The notes under the pieces were generated by a model. It had not been told where the DNA came from. It did not search any database and saw nothing but the letters and a program-made list of their open reading frames with translations. The position numbers were made by a program, and so were the translations under genes. DNA of 64,000 nucleotides from Pseudolabrys sp963821785 (lineage in GTDB: Bacteria; Pseudomonadota; Alphaproteobacteria; Rhizobiales; Xanthobacteraceae), in NCBI GenBank assembly GCA_963821785.1, contig CAWGFC010000003.1, positions 62,001 to 126,000 on the forward strand, given 5' to 3'. Numbering within the stretch: the first letter of the stretch is position 1; each line of letters opens with the position of its first letter. Of this stretch, positions 26,110-34,686 are shown piece by piece.

Positions 26110-26539
26110 TTAATTCAGCGCCGCCAGCACCACCGGCCCTAGGCCCATTTCCTGTGCGAGCTCGCCGGCCGCCTGCTTTTGTCGGTCGTCGAGTTCGAGC
26201 AATCAAGGGCCGGGCAGCAACGGCCAGCCGCTCGACGGTCGCGCTGTCGAGCACAATCTGCACGAGTCGTCGGCTGACGCGATGCAGGAAGCCGTCGTTC
26301 TCGGCCCGCTCCTGATGGCGGGCAAGACTGCGCAACGCGGCCTCCACAGGCCGCCAATAACGCTCCTGCTCTTGCGTCAGGTTGAGTACGCTTCGGATGC
26401 GGTCGATATCGATCGCCGCCGATATGGGACTTTGCGTTGCATAGCTGTTGCCCATTTCACCGGCGCTGACGGTCGGAACATTTGACAACAAACCGATCAT
26501 CGCGAGCGCGAACGCGCCCGCGGATATTGCCCTATTCAT
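26110..26539 (-). pseudogene. Spy-like LTxxQ protein gene with a frameshift
   Basis: The first 113 residues form a normal Spy-like protein: signal peptide (MNRAISAGAFALAMIGLLS to TVSAG), then the LTxxQ signature in LNLTQEQERYWRPVEAAL. After AARPLIA (near 26200) the frame reads Arg-rich low-complexity sequence to 26015. The neighbouring frame, however, gives LLELDDRQKQAAGELAQEM and ends VVLAALN at a stop at 26110, the usual end of this family. One inserted or deleted base therefore separates the two halves. It could be a true pseudogene or a sequencing error. Confidence 0.75.
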
Positions 26540-26683
26540 CCGCTTGATATCCCCGTCTCTGCTTTAGGTTGCGAGCACGGGCGATAGCTGCCAATTCCGC
26601 CCCAAAAGCGAACGAAATGCGGGCAAAATGTGTTTTTTCGGGTTCCGCGCCGAGCATTTACCAAAACCAAATTGCCAAAAGCA

Positions 26684-26714
26684 AAAATACCGCCCCTTGC
26701 GAGGCGGTATTTTG
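26684..26714 (-). terminator. Rho-independent terminator of leuA
   Basis: On the minus strand AATACCGCC and GGCGGTATT pair around the loop TCGCAAGG and are followed by TTTGC. The hairpin begins about 18 bases after the leuA stop codon. The A-rich opposite side could also make it work from the other strand. Confidence 0.85.
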
Positions 26715-26731
26715 CATTCGTCGCAAAATTT

Positions 26732-28309
26732 TCAGCCGACGTCGGTGGAATGGATACGCTGCACGATTCCCGGCGTGCGGTTGCGCTTGCTGGTCAACTT
26801 GTTGAGCGCGCCGAGATAGGCTTTGGCCGACGCCACCAGCGTGTCGGGATCGGCGCCCTTGGCAGTGTAGGAGCGGCCATCTTCCGACAGCCGTACCGAG
26901 ACTTCCGCCTGTGCATCGGTGCCCTCGGTTACCGCATGCACCTGATAGAGCTCGAGCTTGGCCTCATGCGGCACCAATTCGCGGATCGCCTTGAAGATGG
27001 CGTCCACCGGACCATTGCCGGTCGATTGCACGGTGACGTGTTTGCCGTCGATGTCGAGGGTGAGCGTGGCCGATTGCGGGCCCATGGTGCCGGCGATCAC
27101 GGTCAAGGAGATGATCTTGATGCGGTCATGCGCGGTAGCGATCTCTTCATCTACCAGAGCCTCTATGTCTTCGTCGTAAACCTGCTTCTTCTTGTCGGCC
27201 AACGCCTTGAAGCGCACAAACGCATCCTCGAGCTGATTGTTGGCCAATTCGTAGCCGAGCTCTTCCAGCTTATGCACGAAGGCATGGCGGCCGGAATGTT
27301 TGCCCATGACCAATGAGGTCTGCTTCACGCCGACCAACTCCGGCGTCATGATCTCGTAGGTTTGCGCATTCTTGAGCATGCCATCCTGGTGAATGCCGCT
27401 CTCGTGTGCGAAGGCGTTGCGGCCGACGATTGCCTTATTGTACTGCACCGGAAACGAGGTCACCGCCGACACCAGCTTCGAGGCGCGGGTGAGCATCGTG
27501 GCATCGATGCCGGTCACGAACGGGAATTTGTCGTTACGCGTCCGAATCGCCATCACGATTTCCTCGAGCGCGGCGTTGCCCGCCCGCTCGCCGATACCGT
27601 TGATGGTGCATTCGATCTGCCGCGCACCGGCGTTGACGCCGGCGAGCGAATTAGCCACCGCCATACCGAGGTCGTTGTGGCAATGGGTGGAGAAACGTGC
27701 CTTGTCGGAATTCGGCACGCGCTCACGCACCATCTTGAACAGGTCGAAGTACTCCTCGGGCGTCGAGTAGCCGACGGTGTCGGGAATGTTGATGGTGGTG
27801 GCGCCGGCATTGATCGCGGCCTCCACGCAGCGGCAAAGGAAATCGTGCTCGGTGCGGGTGCCGTCCTCGGATGACCATTCAACGTCGTCGGTATGGCCAC
27901 GCGCGCGCGTGACCTGCGCGATCACCATCTCGTAGACCTCGTGCGGCTCCTTCTGGAGCTTGTATTTCATGTGCACCGGCGAGGTGGAGAGAAACGTATG
28001 GATGCGCTTGCGCTTGGCCGGCTTGATGGCTTCGGCGCAACGGTCGATGTCCTTGAAGGCGGCGCGCGAGAGCCCGCACACCACCGCGTTCTTGGTGCGC
28101 TTGGCGATCTCGTTGACGGCGGCAAAATCGCCCTCCGAGGCGATCGGGAAACCGGCTTCGATGATATCCACGCCCATAGCGTCGAGCAGTTCGGCGACCT
28201 CAAGCTTCTCTTCATGGGTCATGGTCGCGCCCGGGCACTGCTCGCCGTCGCGCAACGTCGTGTCGAAGATCACGACGCGGTCCTTGTCGGACTGGGTCTT
28301 GCTCGTCAT
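26732..28309 (-). CDS. leuA: 2-isopropylmalate synthase
   Basis: The 525-residue enzyme condenses acetyl-CoA with 2-oxoisovalerate, the first committed step of leucine synthesis. The catalytic TIM barrel shows FDTTLRDGEQCPG, the metal-site motif STHCHNDLGMAVANS, INGIGERAGNAALEE and HESGIHQDG. The C-terminal ~130 residues are the allosteric leucine-sensing domain (SLTVIAGTMGPQSATLTL). Length and order are those of the long LeuA type. GAAGGA precedes the ATG. Upstream lies a Leu-rich leader peptide, so expression is probably controlled by attenuation as well as by feedback. Confidence 0.97.
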   Translation of the reverse strand: MTSKTQSDKDRVVIFDTTLRDGEQCPGATMTHEEKLEVAELLDAMGVDIIEAGFPIASEGDFAAVNEIAKRTKNAVVCGLSRAAFKDIDRCAEAIKPAKRKRIHTFLSTSPVHMKYKLQKEPHEVYEMVIAQVTRARGHTDDVEWSSEDGTRTEHDFLCRCVEAAINAGATTINIPDTVGYSTPEEYFDLFKMVRERVPNSDKARFSTHCHNDLGMAVANSLAGVNAGARQIECTINGIGERAGNAALEEIVMAIRTRNDKFPFVTGIDATMLTRASKLVSAVTSFPVQYNKAIVGRNAFAHESGIHQDGMLKNAQTYEIMTPELVGVKQTSLVMGKHSGRHAFVHKLEELGYELANNQLEDAFVRFKALADKKKQVYDEDIEALVDEEIATAHDRIKIISLTVIAGTMGPQSATLTLDIDGKHVTVQSTGNGPVDAIFKAIRELVPHEAKLELYQVHAVTEGTDAQAEVSVRLSEDGRSYTAKGADPDTLVASAKAYLGALNKLTSKRNRTPGIVQRIHSTDVG

Positions 28310-28411
28310 GGCATTGATCCTTCTCGTCGAATGCGCCGCTTAAGGGCGCTCTATGGGGTGCTCTTTCCGAAGGTCCCCCGAGTGCCCAGGCGCATATGGC
28401 CCAGCCGGCCC
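28310..28411 (-). promoter_or_regulatory. leuA leader RNA region (putative attenuator)
   Basis: The 102 bases between the leader-peptide stop and the leuA start are GC-rich and can form competing stems. The clearest is GCGCC/GGCGC at 28333-28349. No long T-run is visible, so the classical terminator is less clear here than at ilvB; the regulatory element may act through another structure or on translation. Confidence 0.5.
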
Positions 28412-28513
28412 TCAGGGGCGGATAAGGAGAAGGAGCGTGCCCAGAATGAGGGTGGCCGCGGGTTCGGCTTGCGCCGCCCGCCCGATCGCGCAGATGTTCT
28501 GCCGCGTCGACAT
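28412..28513 (-). CDS. leuL: leuA leader peptide (33 aa, Leu-rich)
   Basis: A short frame starts at ATG 28513 and ends at TGA 28414-28412, about 100 bases before leuA. It ends TLILGTLLLLIRP, with six Leu codons and two Ile codons in the last 13 sense codons, four of the Leu codons consecutive. This is the hallmark of a ribosome-mediated attenuation leader: when charged tRNA-Leu is scarce the ribosome stalls in the run and changes leader folding. The start codon lacks a strong Shine-Dalgarno (GTTTTTAGGCG upstream). The role follows from composition and position. Confidence 0.7.
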   Translation of the reverse strand: MSTRQNICAIGRAAQAEPAATLILGTLLLLIRP

Positions 28514-28668
28514 CGCCTAAAAACCCTCGTCTTCGCCGGCTAAGGTCGCGGAATAAGGTAAAGTCCGCGTTAACCGCCGCCAGGAACGGCACGTTCTACT
28601 GGAAAGGCCTGGGCCATTGCAAGCGACAGATAGGTCAGCATTGCTGTCAGTACGCTTGCAAGCCCGCG

Positions 28669-29553
28669 CTAGGACTTCTCCCGCTTCAGCGCTCGCTCTG
28701 CTTTGCGCAATCCTTTCAGCTCCTTGCCCTCGACCTTTGGGTAGTGAAGATCGAGGGCCTCGAGTTCCTGTACGACCGCAGCCGCCACCACCAAGCGGGT
28801 GAACCATTTCTGGTCGGCCGGCACCACGAACCAAGGCGCTTCCGGCATGCTGGTATTGCGGATCATGTCCTCATAGACGGCCATATATTGGTCCCACCGC
28901 TTGCGCTCGGCGACGTCGCTCATGGAGAATTTCCACCGCTTGGCGGGCTCGTCGATTCGATCGAGGAAGCGGCGGCGCTGCTCATCCTTCGAGACATTGA
29001 GGAAGAACTTCAAGATCAGCGTGCCATTGCGCGCGAGATGACGTTCGAAAGCGCGGATGTCCTCGAAACGCTGCTGCCAAATATCCTTGTTCACGAGCTG
29101 CTTCGGAAGTTTTTCGCGCGCCAGCAATTCCTCGTGCACGCGCACGGTCAGGACTTCTTCGTAATGCGAGCGGTTGAAGATACCGATGCGTCCGTTGGTT
29201 GGCAGCCGCTGCGCAACCCGCCAAAGGAAATCGTGCTGCAATTCCTCCGCGCTCGGCTGCTTGAAGGAGTGCACCTCGCAGCCTTGCGGATTGATACCGC
29301 TCATCACGTGCTTGATGATACTGTCCTTGCCTGCGGCGTCCATCGCCTGCAGCACGATCAGCACCGACCAGCGGTCGTCCGCGTAAAGCCGTTGCTGCAA
29401 TTCGGCGAGCCGTTCGATGCCGCCGGCGAGCATCATCTGCGCCTCTTTTTTGTCGACGGTCAGCCCGCAGCACTCGGCCGGATCGTGCTTGGACAGGCGG
29501 AATTTGTCCAGTTTGTCGATGCGGAAACGCTTGGCGATGTGTTCGAGCTTCAT
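28669..29553 (-). CDS. ppk2: Polyphosphate kinase 2 family phosphotransferase
   Basis: The 294-residue protein has the PPK2 fold: Walker A MDAAGKDSIIKHVMSG, lid-type segment NRSHYEEVLTVRVH, and a Walker B-like strand ILKFFLNVSKDEQRRRF followed by KRWKFS and RWDQYM. PPK2 enzymes transfer phosphate between polyphosphate and nucleoside mono- or diphosphates; the class (AMP, ADP or GDP preference) cannot be fixed. The ATG at 29553 lies 10 bases after the stop of the Nudix gene, so it is the last gene of a pdxY-nudix-ppk2 operon. An upstream extension of the frame overlaps the Nudix gene and is a shadow. Confidence 0.92.
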   Translation of the reverse strand: MKLEHIAKRFRIDKLDKFRLSKHDPAECCGLTVDKKEAQMMLAGGIERLAELQQRLYADDRWSVLIVLQAMDAAGKDSIIKHVMSGINPQGCEVHSFKQPSAEELQHDFLWRVAQRLPTNGRIGIFNRSHYEEVLTVRVHEELLAREKLPKQLVNKDIWQQRFEDIRAFERHLARNGTLILKFFLNVSKDEQRRRFLDRIDEPAKRWKFSMSDVAERKRWDQYMAVYEDMIRNTSMPEAPWFVVPADQKWFTRLVVAAAVVQELEALDLHYPKVEGKELKGLRKAERALKREKS

Positions 29554-29563
29554 GGCCGGCAGC

Positions 29564-30271
29564 CTATCGCACGGCGAACCGGCGCGCCAGGAAAGCAGTG
29601 ACGAACCGCGGCATCGCCGGATCGAAATCAACGGCGCTGCGCATAATGCGGATATCGGCGAGTTCCGGCTGCCGTTCGCGGCGCAGATGATCGAGGATAC
29701 GGGTACGCAATGTTTCCGCGGTATCGCCACTCCGCAGCACCTTGATATGGGCGATGTGCGATCTGTCGAACACGGTCGTCCATCCTGGCTCCGCGGTGCA
29801 CTCGGCAATGTCCAACCCGGTCTCCTCTTTGAGTTCGCGCCGCACGCTGAGATCGAGATCAACGCACGTTCCCACGATGTCGTCCCGGTCAGGCGTACCG
29901 CAAGGAAAATAGATGCGACCGGAATTGATGGTGTGCGGGCCCATCACCCCGAGCAGGAACCCGCCGTCTGCGGCAAGTATCGCCGCCGCACCAAAACAAT
30001 TGTAGACCGCCGCCGGCGGCTTGCCCCATGCGCGCCAGGCGGAAAAACTCGCAAAGTCGGTTTCAAGGAAATGCCCGCTAAAGACGTCGTCCGCCACGGC
30101 GTGGTCGTGCAGAAGCAGTACGCGGCCGTTCCACAACGCCGGCTTCTCGCGCCGCCGCGCGGCGAACCAAGCGTCGATCTCGGCACGTCGCTCGGCCGCA
30201 AAGGCCCATGGCTTTGGTGCGAAAGCGAGCTGCAACCGATCAAGGTGAACGACGGACAGCGCTTCATTCAT
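29564..30271 (-). CDS. Nudix hydrolase
   Basis: The 235-residue protein has the core of a Nudix box, RRELKEETGLD, preceded by PCGTPDRDD and DLDLSV. The first Glu of the consensus is replaced by an Asp-rich stretch, so the metal site is slightly unusual. The ~90 residues before it form a Nudix-associated N-terminal region (RVLLLHDHAV, FSAWRAWG). It should hydrolyse a nucleoside-diphosphate-linked compound in the cytoplasm; the substrate is unknown. Ten bases separate it from pdxY and ten from ppk2, so the three genes are one transcript. Confidence 0.8.
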   Translation of the reverse strand: MNEALSVVHLDRLQLAFAPKPWAFAAERRAEIDAWFAARRREKPALWNGRVLLLHDHAVADDVFSGHFLETDFASFSAWRAWGKPPAAVYNCFGAAAILAADGGFLLGVMGPHTINSGRIYFPCGTPDRDDIVGTCVDLDLSVRRELKEETGLDIAECTAEPGWTTVFDRSHIAHIKVLRSGDTAETLRTRILDHLRRERQPELADIRIMRSAVDFDPAMPRFVTAFLARRFAVR

Positions 30272-30281
30272 GACGACATCG

Positions 30282-31130
30282 TCATAGTTCTTCCGCCTTG
30301 AATACCCTGCTCGGCTCGACGATCTCTTGCTGCGCCGCGACGATCTGAATTTCGTGCGCGCCTAGTTCCGCGGTTTTGGTCAACACCCCGAAGATGGCGG
30401 ACGCGGAGCGCGATAGCGCCTCGTCAATCTTTCCGAGGCGCAGATAGTGAGCGAAGAACAACGCCGCAATGGCGTCGCCCGCCCCGTTCGCCATCAACGG
30501 CAGCTTCGGCGTGCGCAAGCGGAAGCGTCCGGTTTCGTCCGAGGCAAGTAAATCGACGGAGTCCTTCGGCGTGTCGTCGGCATGCAGCGAGGTCACCAGA
30601 ATGGCTTGCGGGCCCATGTCGTGCACGATCTTGACCGCCGCCAGCACGTCGGCCAGCGTTTTGCTCTCGCGACCGCTAAGATAGTCCAACTCGAATTGGT
30701 TGGGTGTGACGATATCGGCCGCTGGCACCGCCTTGCTTTTCATGAATTCCGGTATGCCTTCGCGCACAAAAACGCCGCGCCCGACGTCGCCGATCACCGG
30801 ATCGCAGCAATAGCGCGCCGCCGGATTAGCGCGCTTGACCGTCGCAACCGTATCGAGAATGGCGGCGCCGATGTCGGCCCCGCCAATATAACCCGACAGC
30901 ACGCCGTCGCATTTACCCAAGCACCCGCGCTGCGCGATGCCGCCGACCACTTCGCGAATCATGGTGGCATCGAATACCCTGCCCTGCCAGTTGCCGTGGC
31001 CCGTATGATTAGAGAACTGCACGGTGTAGATCGGCCACACCTCCACACCCATGCGCTGGAGCGGAAACACTGCTGCGGAATTGCCGACATGGCCATAGGC
31101 GACGTGGGATTGGATGGAGAGGATATTCAT
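30282..31130 (-). CDS. pdxY: Pyridoxal kinase
   Basis: The 282-residue enzyme phosphorylates pyridoxal with ATP in the B6 salvage pathway. PfkB/pyridoxal-kinase features are ILSIQSHVAYGHVGNSAAVF at the N-terminus, YTVQFSNHTGHG, YCCDPVIGDVGRGVFV, IVTPNQFELDYLSG and the anion-hole/catalytic motif MANGAGDAIAALFFAHYL (Asp of GAGD). The ATG at 31130 has GGAG only 3 bases upstream. It heads an operon with the Nudix and PPK2 genes. Confidence 0.93.
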   Translation of the reverse strand: MNILSIQSHVAYGHVGNSAAVFPLQRMGVEVWPIYTVQFSNHTGHGNWQGRVFDATMIREVVGGIAQRGCLGKCDGVLSGYIGGADIGAAILDTVATVKRANPAARYCCDPVIGDVGRGVFVREGIPEFMKSKAVPAADIVTPNQFELDYLSGRESKTLADVLAAVKIVHDMGPQAILVTSLHADDTPKDSVDLLASDETGRFRLRTPKLPLMANGAGDAIAALFFAHYLRLGKIDEALSRSASAIFGVLTKTAELGAHEIQIVAAQQEIVEPSRVFKAEEL

Positions 31131-31147
31131 GGCTCCGATAATAACAA

Positions 31148-31174
31148 ACACGGCGGGGAAATCCCCCGCCGTGT
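31148..31174 (-). terminator. Terminator of the NMT1-type ABC operon
   Basis: A perfect 11-bp stem (acacggcgggg / ccccgccgtgt) with a 5-base loop is followed on the minus strand by TTTGTTATT. It lies about 35 bases after the binding-protein gene and just before pdxY. Confidence 0.85.
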
Positions 31175-31207
31175 GCCCACCTTTAGATAGTCGCGTGCGG
31201 GGTGAAC

Positions 31208-32230
31208 CTACTTCATCCCCATCTTCTTGTTCGCCGCGTCGACGAACTTGTTGGTGTAGGTCTGCGACAGGTCGATATTAGCCGCCTTCACCGCAGGCGA
31301 GGACTGACTGAACACGGCGAGCACCGCTTCGGCTCCCTTCGGGTCCATGCGGCCAGTCTGCGAATACATCGGCAGCATGTTCTTCAACGCGGCGATGTAG
31401 GTCGCCTTGTCCTTGCCGACATATTCCGCCGGCATCTTGTCGGCAATCTCTTCCGGCGTGTGCGAGTGGATCCACTTCAGCGTGGCCACGATCGCGTTGG
31501 TCATGCCCTGCACTTCCTTCTCGTGACCGGCGATCCAGTCGGCCTTGGTGTAGAGCGCGCCGCCCGGGTACTCGCCGCCGAACACCGCGAGCGTGTCCTT
31601 CTGCGAACGCGTGTCGCTGAGTATCTGAAGATCCTTGTACTTGTTGGCAAGGATGGTCACCGCCGGATCGAGCATCACGGCGGCATCGATCTGGCCTTGC
31701 TCCATTGCAGCGACAGCGCTGCCGCCGAGGCCTACGCCGATGACGCCGACAGAGTTCGGATCGACGCCGTTCTTGCTCAATAGATACTTGAGGAAGAAGT
31801 CCGTCGATGAGCCCGGCGCCGAGACACCGACCTTTTTATTGGCGAGGTCCTTCACGGATTTGATCTCAGCATTGTGCTTCGGCGACACGACCAGCACCAA
31901 GCCGGGGAAGCGGTCATAAACCACGAAAGCCTGCAGATGCTGGCCCTTGGCGGCGAGATTGACGCAGTGGTCGAAATAGCCGGAGACCACATCGGCGCTG
32001 CCGCCGATCACCGCCTTCAGCGACTCGGAACCGCCCTTGAAGGTAACCATTTCGACATCGACTCCGGCCTTCTTGTACTCGCCGAGTTGATTGGCCAGCA
32101 CGGTCGGCAGATAGCAAAGGCACGATGCGCCGCCGATCGCGAGCGTCACCTTCGATTGCGCGACCGCGAAACCCGACGAGAGCAAAAGCGCGGCGAGCGT
32201 GGTTACGAGCCGCCGGAATAGTGTGGACAT
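31208..32230 (-). CDS. ABC transporter substrate-binding protein (NMT1/SsuA-like)
   Basis: The 340-residue protein has a signal peptide (MSTLFRRLVTTLAALLLSS to AVAQ) and the NMT1/THI5-SsuA type 2 binding fold: VTLAIGGASCLCYLPT, EYKKAGVDVEMVTFKGG, GGSADVVSGYFDH, KKVGVSAPGSSTDFF. Such proteins bind sulfonates, nitrate, pyrimidine precursors or aromatic acids; the ligand is not readable. GGGAGGACGTC precedes the ATG. It is the last gene of an operon running ATPase, PEBP-like protein, permease, binding protein. Confidence 0.9.
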   Translation of the reverse strand: MSTLFRRLVTTLAALLLSSGFAVAQSKVTLAIGGASCLCYLPTVLANQLGEYKKAGVDVEMVTFKGGSESLKAVIGGSADVVSGYFDHCVNLAAKGQHLQAFVVYDRFPGLVLVVSPKHNAEIKSVKDLANKKVGVSAPGSSTDFFLKYLLSKNGVDPNSVGVIGVGLGGSAVAAMEQGQIDAAVMLDPAVTILANKYKDLQILSDTRSQKDTLAVFGGEYPGGALYTKADWIAGHEKEVQGMTNAIVATLKWIHSHTPEEIADKMPAEYVGKDKATYIAALKNMLPMYSQTGRMDPKGAEAVLAVFSQSSPAVKAANIDLSQTYTNKFVDAANKKMGMK

Positions 32231-32305
32231 GACGTCCTCCCTTGTATCATTGGCCTTTCAACAGGCCATTTCGGCGACGACGATAAGGCAGTGCAGCGTT
32301 TCTGC

Positions 32306-33094
32306 CTAGGGCCCGCCATCACCCACCAACGGGCGCCAGACCAGCAGGCGTCTCTCGACCAACGTAACGATGGTATCGATCACGATCACAAAAGCGGCGA
32401 GCACGAACATTCCGGCGAACACGCCGGCCACGTCGAACACGCCCTCCGCCTGCTGGATCAGGTAGCCAAGGCCCGCCGCGGAGCCCAGATATTCGCCAAC
32501 CACCGCGCCCACTACGGCGAATCCGACCGAAGTGTGCAGCGAGGAGAACATCCATGACAACGCCGACGGCCAATAGACGTGGCGCATCAATTGATGTTCG
32601 CTCATGCCCAGCATGCGCGCGTTGGCGAGCACCGTCGGCGAGACTTCCTTGACGCCCTGGTAGACGTTGAAGAAAACGATGAAGAACACCAGCGTGATGC
32701 CGAGTGCCACTTTCGACCAGATGCCAAGCCCCAGCCAGAGCGTGAAAATCGGCGCCAGCACCACGCGCGGCAGCGCATTGACCATCTTCACATAAGGGTC
32801 GAACACCGCCGCCGTGCGCGGCTGGCGTGCGAACCAGAAGCCCACCACGACGCCGCCGATCGAGCCGAGCACGAAGGCCAGGATCGATTCTTCCAGCGTG
32901 ATCCAGAGATGCTTCCAGATAACGCCGGTCGCGAACCAGTCGACGATCTGGCTCGCGACGTCCACCGGCGTAGAGAAGAAGAACGGCGGCAGCAGGATGT
33001 GGCCGAACACCGGATAGGTGGACAGCGCGTACCACAGACCGATGCCGACGCATGCGACCAGAATCTGCAGCAGGAGTAGCGTAGTTCGCGACAT
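32306..33094 (-). CDS. ABC transporter permease (SsuC/TauC-like)
   Basis: The 262-residue inner-membrane protein has about six helices and the EAA loop ANARMLGMSEHQLMRHVYWPSA... characteristic of SsuC/TauC permeases, with the ALPRVVLAPIFTLWLGLG segment before it. It forms the channel for the neighbouring binding protein and ATPase. GGAGGAGCC lies upstream of the ATG. Confidence 0.92.
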   Translation of the reverse strand: MSRTTLLLLQILVACVGIGLWYALSTYPVFGHILLPPFFFSTPVDVASQIVDWFATGVIWKHLWITLEESILAFVLGSIGGVVVGFWFARQPRTAAVFDPYVKMVNALPRVVLAPIFTLWLGLGIWSKVALGITLVFFIVFFNVYQGVKEVSPTVLANARMLGMSEHQLMRHVYWPSALSWMFSSLHTSVGFAVVGAVVGEYLGSAAGLGYLIQQAEGVFDVAGVFAGMFVLAAFVIVIDTIVTLVERRLLVWRPLVGDGGP

Positions 33095-33132
33095 TCCTCA
33101 GGCTCCTCCTGGCTGCGTCGGGTGACGACCGA

Positions 33133-33690
33133 TCAATACGGGTTCTTGAACAGACCGATCAGGCCGGTGGCAGCCTTGGCGTGGCCTTCGATCGCCTTGA
33201 TTGCCTCGTCGCGCGTCAGGCCGGGCTTGAGCGCGGTCGGATCGAGATCGGTCGCGATCAGCGTGAAGGTGTAGTGATGCGGCGGGCCCGGCGGCGTGCA
33301 GGGACCATTGTAGTTCCCCACCTTAAACAGGCTCGTGCCGCCCACATATTTGTCGCTCGGCTTGCTGACCTCGCCTTCGGCAAAGCCGGTCACCGACGCG
33401 GGGATGCCGTACGCGACCCAATGGCTGACGCCTCCCGGCGGCCTACCTTCGGGGTCGAACATCAGCAGCGCATAGCTCTTCGTGCCCGCCGGCGGGTTAG
33501 CCCACGACAAAGCCGGCGAAACGTTCTCACCGACGCAGTTCGGGTTGGCCTTGTTGGCGCCCGCCATTTTCTTCGGCATCAAGGTGCCATCCTTGAATGC
33601 CGACGAGGTGAGCGTGAACGGGTCGGCGGCATACGCGTGTCCGGCAAGAAGCAGCGCGCCAGCGGCGGCTGCGAAGGTCAGTTTTCTCAT
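33133..33690 (-). CDS. PEBP-family (YbhB/YbcL) exported protein
   Basis: The 185-residue protein has a signal peptide (MRKLTFAAAAGALLLAGHAYA) and phosphatidylethanolamine-binding-protein family motifs: ENVSPALSWANPPAGTKSYAL, LMFDPEGRPPGGVSHWV and GPCTPPGPPHHYTF. These line the anion- or ligand-binding pocket of bacterial YbhB/YbcL proteins. Its function is not established. It sits inside an ABC transporter operon, between the ATPase and permease genes, which suggests a periplasmic role connected with the imported compound. Confidence 0.9.
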   Translation of the reverse strand: MRKLTFAAAAGALLLAGHAYAADPFTLTSSAFKDGTLMPKKMAGANKANPNCVGENVSPALSWANPPAGTKSYALLMFDPEGRPPGGVSHWVAYGIPASVTGFAEGEVSKPSDKYVGGTSLFKVGNYNGPCTPPGPPHHYTFTLIATDLDPTALKPGLTRDEAIKAIEGHAKAATGLIGLFKNPY

Positions 33691-33761
33691 TGCGTCGTCT
33701 CCCTGTGTGATTTGTCAGGCCTTATCGCTAACAACGGTAGCGCCATAAAATTCCGGCGGCA

Positions 33762-34598
33762 TCAGGCCCCCTCCGTCTGCGCATAGCCCTTGACCACCTC
33801 AGCCTTGAGCATGCGCCAGATATCGCGGTGCAATTCGTGGAAGGCGTGATCGAGCTTGATCTCGCCGATGTCGCGCGGGCGCGGCAGCGGCACCCGCCAG
33901 TCGCCGATGACGCGCGCGGCCGGCCCAGCCGACATAATGACGACGCGGTCGGACAACGCGATCGCCTCTTCGAGGTCGTGGGTGACGAACAGCACCGCCT
34001 TGCGGTCGGCGCTCCACAGGTCGAGCAGGAGGTTGCCCATGATCTGCCGGGTCTGCGCATCGAGCGGGCCGAACGGTTCGTCCATCAGCAGGATCTTCGG
34101 ATCGCGGATCAGCACCTGCGCAAGCCCGACCCGCTTGCGCTGACCGCCCGACAGCATGTGTGGATAGCGGTCGCCGAATGAGCCTAAGCCAACGCGCGTG
34201 AGCCAGGTTTGCGCTTGCGCACGTGCCTCGGCCGACGGTATGCCGGCCGTCTCCAGGCCGATGGCGACGTTCTCAAGCGCGGTCTTCCAGGGAAACAACG
34301 CGTCGGCCTGAAATAAGTAGCCGGCCTGACAGTTGAGCGCATTCAGCGACGAGCCGTAGACGTCAACCCGGCCGGACGCCGGCGCGAGTAACCCGGCAGC
34401 GACATTGAGCACGGTAGATTTGCCGCAACCCGTCGGCCCGACGATGGAAACAAACTCGCCGTCCGCGACATGCAGGCTGGCGCCGGCGACCGCGGTGTAA
34501 ACGCCGCCGCCAGCGAGCCGGAAAGCAATCGACACATCATTGAGCGCGACGGCGGCTGCCGTAATGTCTTGCGCAGCTGTTGTCGCGTCGCTTGCCAT
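33762..34598 (-). CDS. ABC transporter ATPase (SsuB/TauB-like)
   Basis: The 278-residue ATPase has Walker A GPTGCGKSTVLNV, Q-loop QADALFPWKTALEN, signature LSGGQRKRVGLAQVL, Walker B ILLMDEPFGPLDAQT and switch VTHDLEEAI, the SsuB/TauB/NrtD pattern. It heads the operon for the NMT1-type transporter. Five copies of GGGCA lie immediately upstream of the start and supply the only Shine-Dalgarno-like sequence, so slippage there could tune translation. Confidence 0.92.
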   Translation of the reverse strand: MASDATTAAQDITAAAVALNDVSIAFRLAGGGVYTAVAGASLHVADGEFVSIVGPTGCGKSTVLNVAAGLLAPASGRVDVYGSSLNALNCQAGYLFQADALFPWKTALENVAIGLETAGIPSAEARAQAQTWLTRVGLGSFGDRYPHMLSGGQRKRVGLAQVLIRDPKILLMDEPFGPLDAQTRQIMGNLLLDLWSADRKAVLFVTHDLEEAIALSDRVVIMSAGPAARVIGDWRVPLPRPRDIGEIKLDHAFHELHRDIWRMLKAEVVKGYAQTEGA

Positions 34599-34602
34599 GC
34601 CA

Positions 34603-34627
34603 TGCCCTGCCCTGCCCTGCCCTGCCC
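34603..34627 (-). repeat. (GGGCA)5 pentanucleotide repeat at an ATPase start codon
   Basis: Five perfect units of TGCCC on the plus strand (GGGCA on the coding strand) end 4 bases before the ATG at 34598; related units (GGCATGGCATGG) continue into the start. Changes in copy number would shift the spacing between upstream signals and the start codon, as in slipped-strand contingency loci. Confidence 0.85.
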
Positions 34628-34686
34628 TCGCGGTTTCTCCGCGCGGAAGCTAGCCGGACCCCACGCGGCTTGCAAAGCCTGTCCCC

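Noticed and set aside
29554..29862. Upstream extension of the PPK2 frame
   Set aside because: It runs antiparallel in composition through the Nudix gene in another frame; the MKLEHIAK start follows the Nudix stop by 10 bases.
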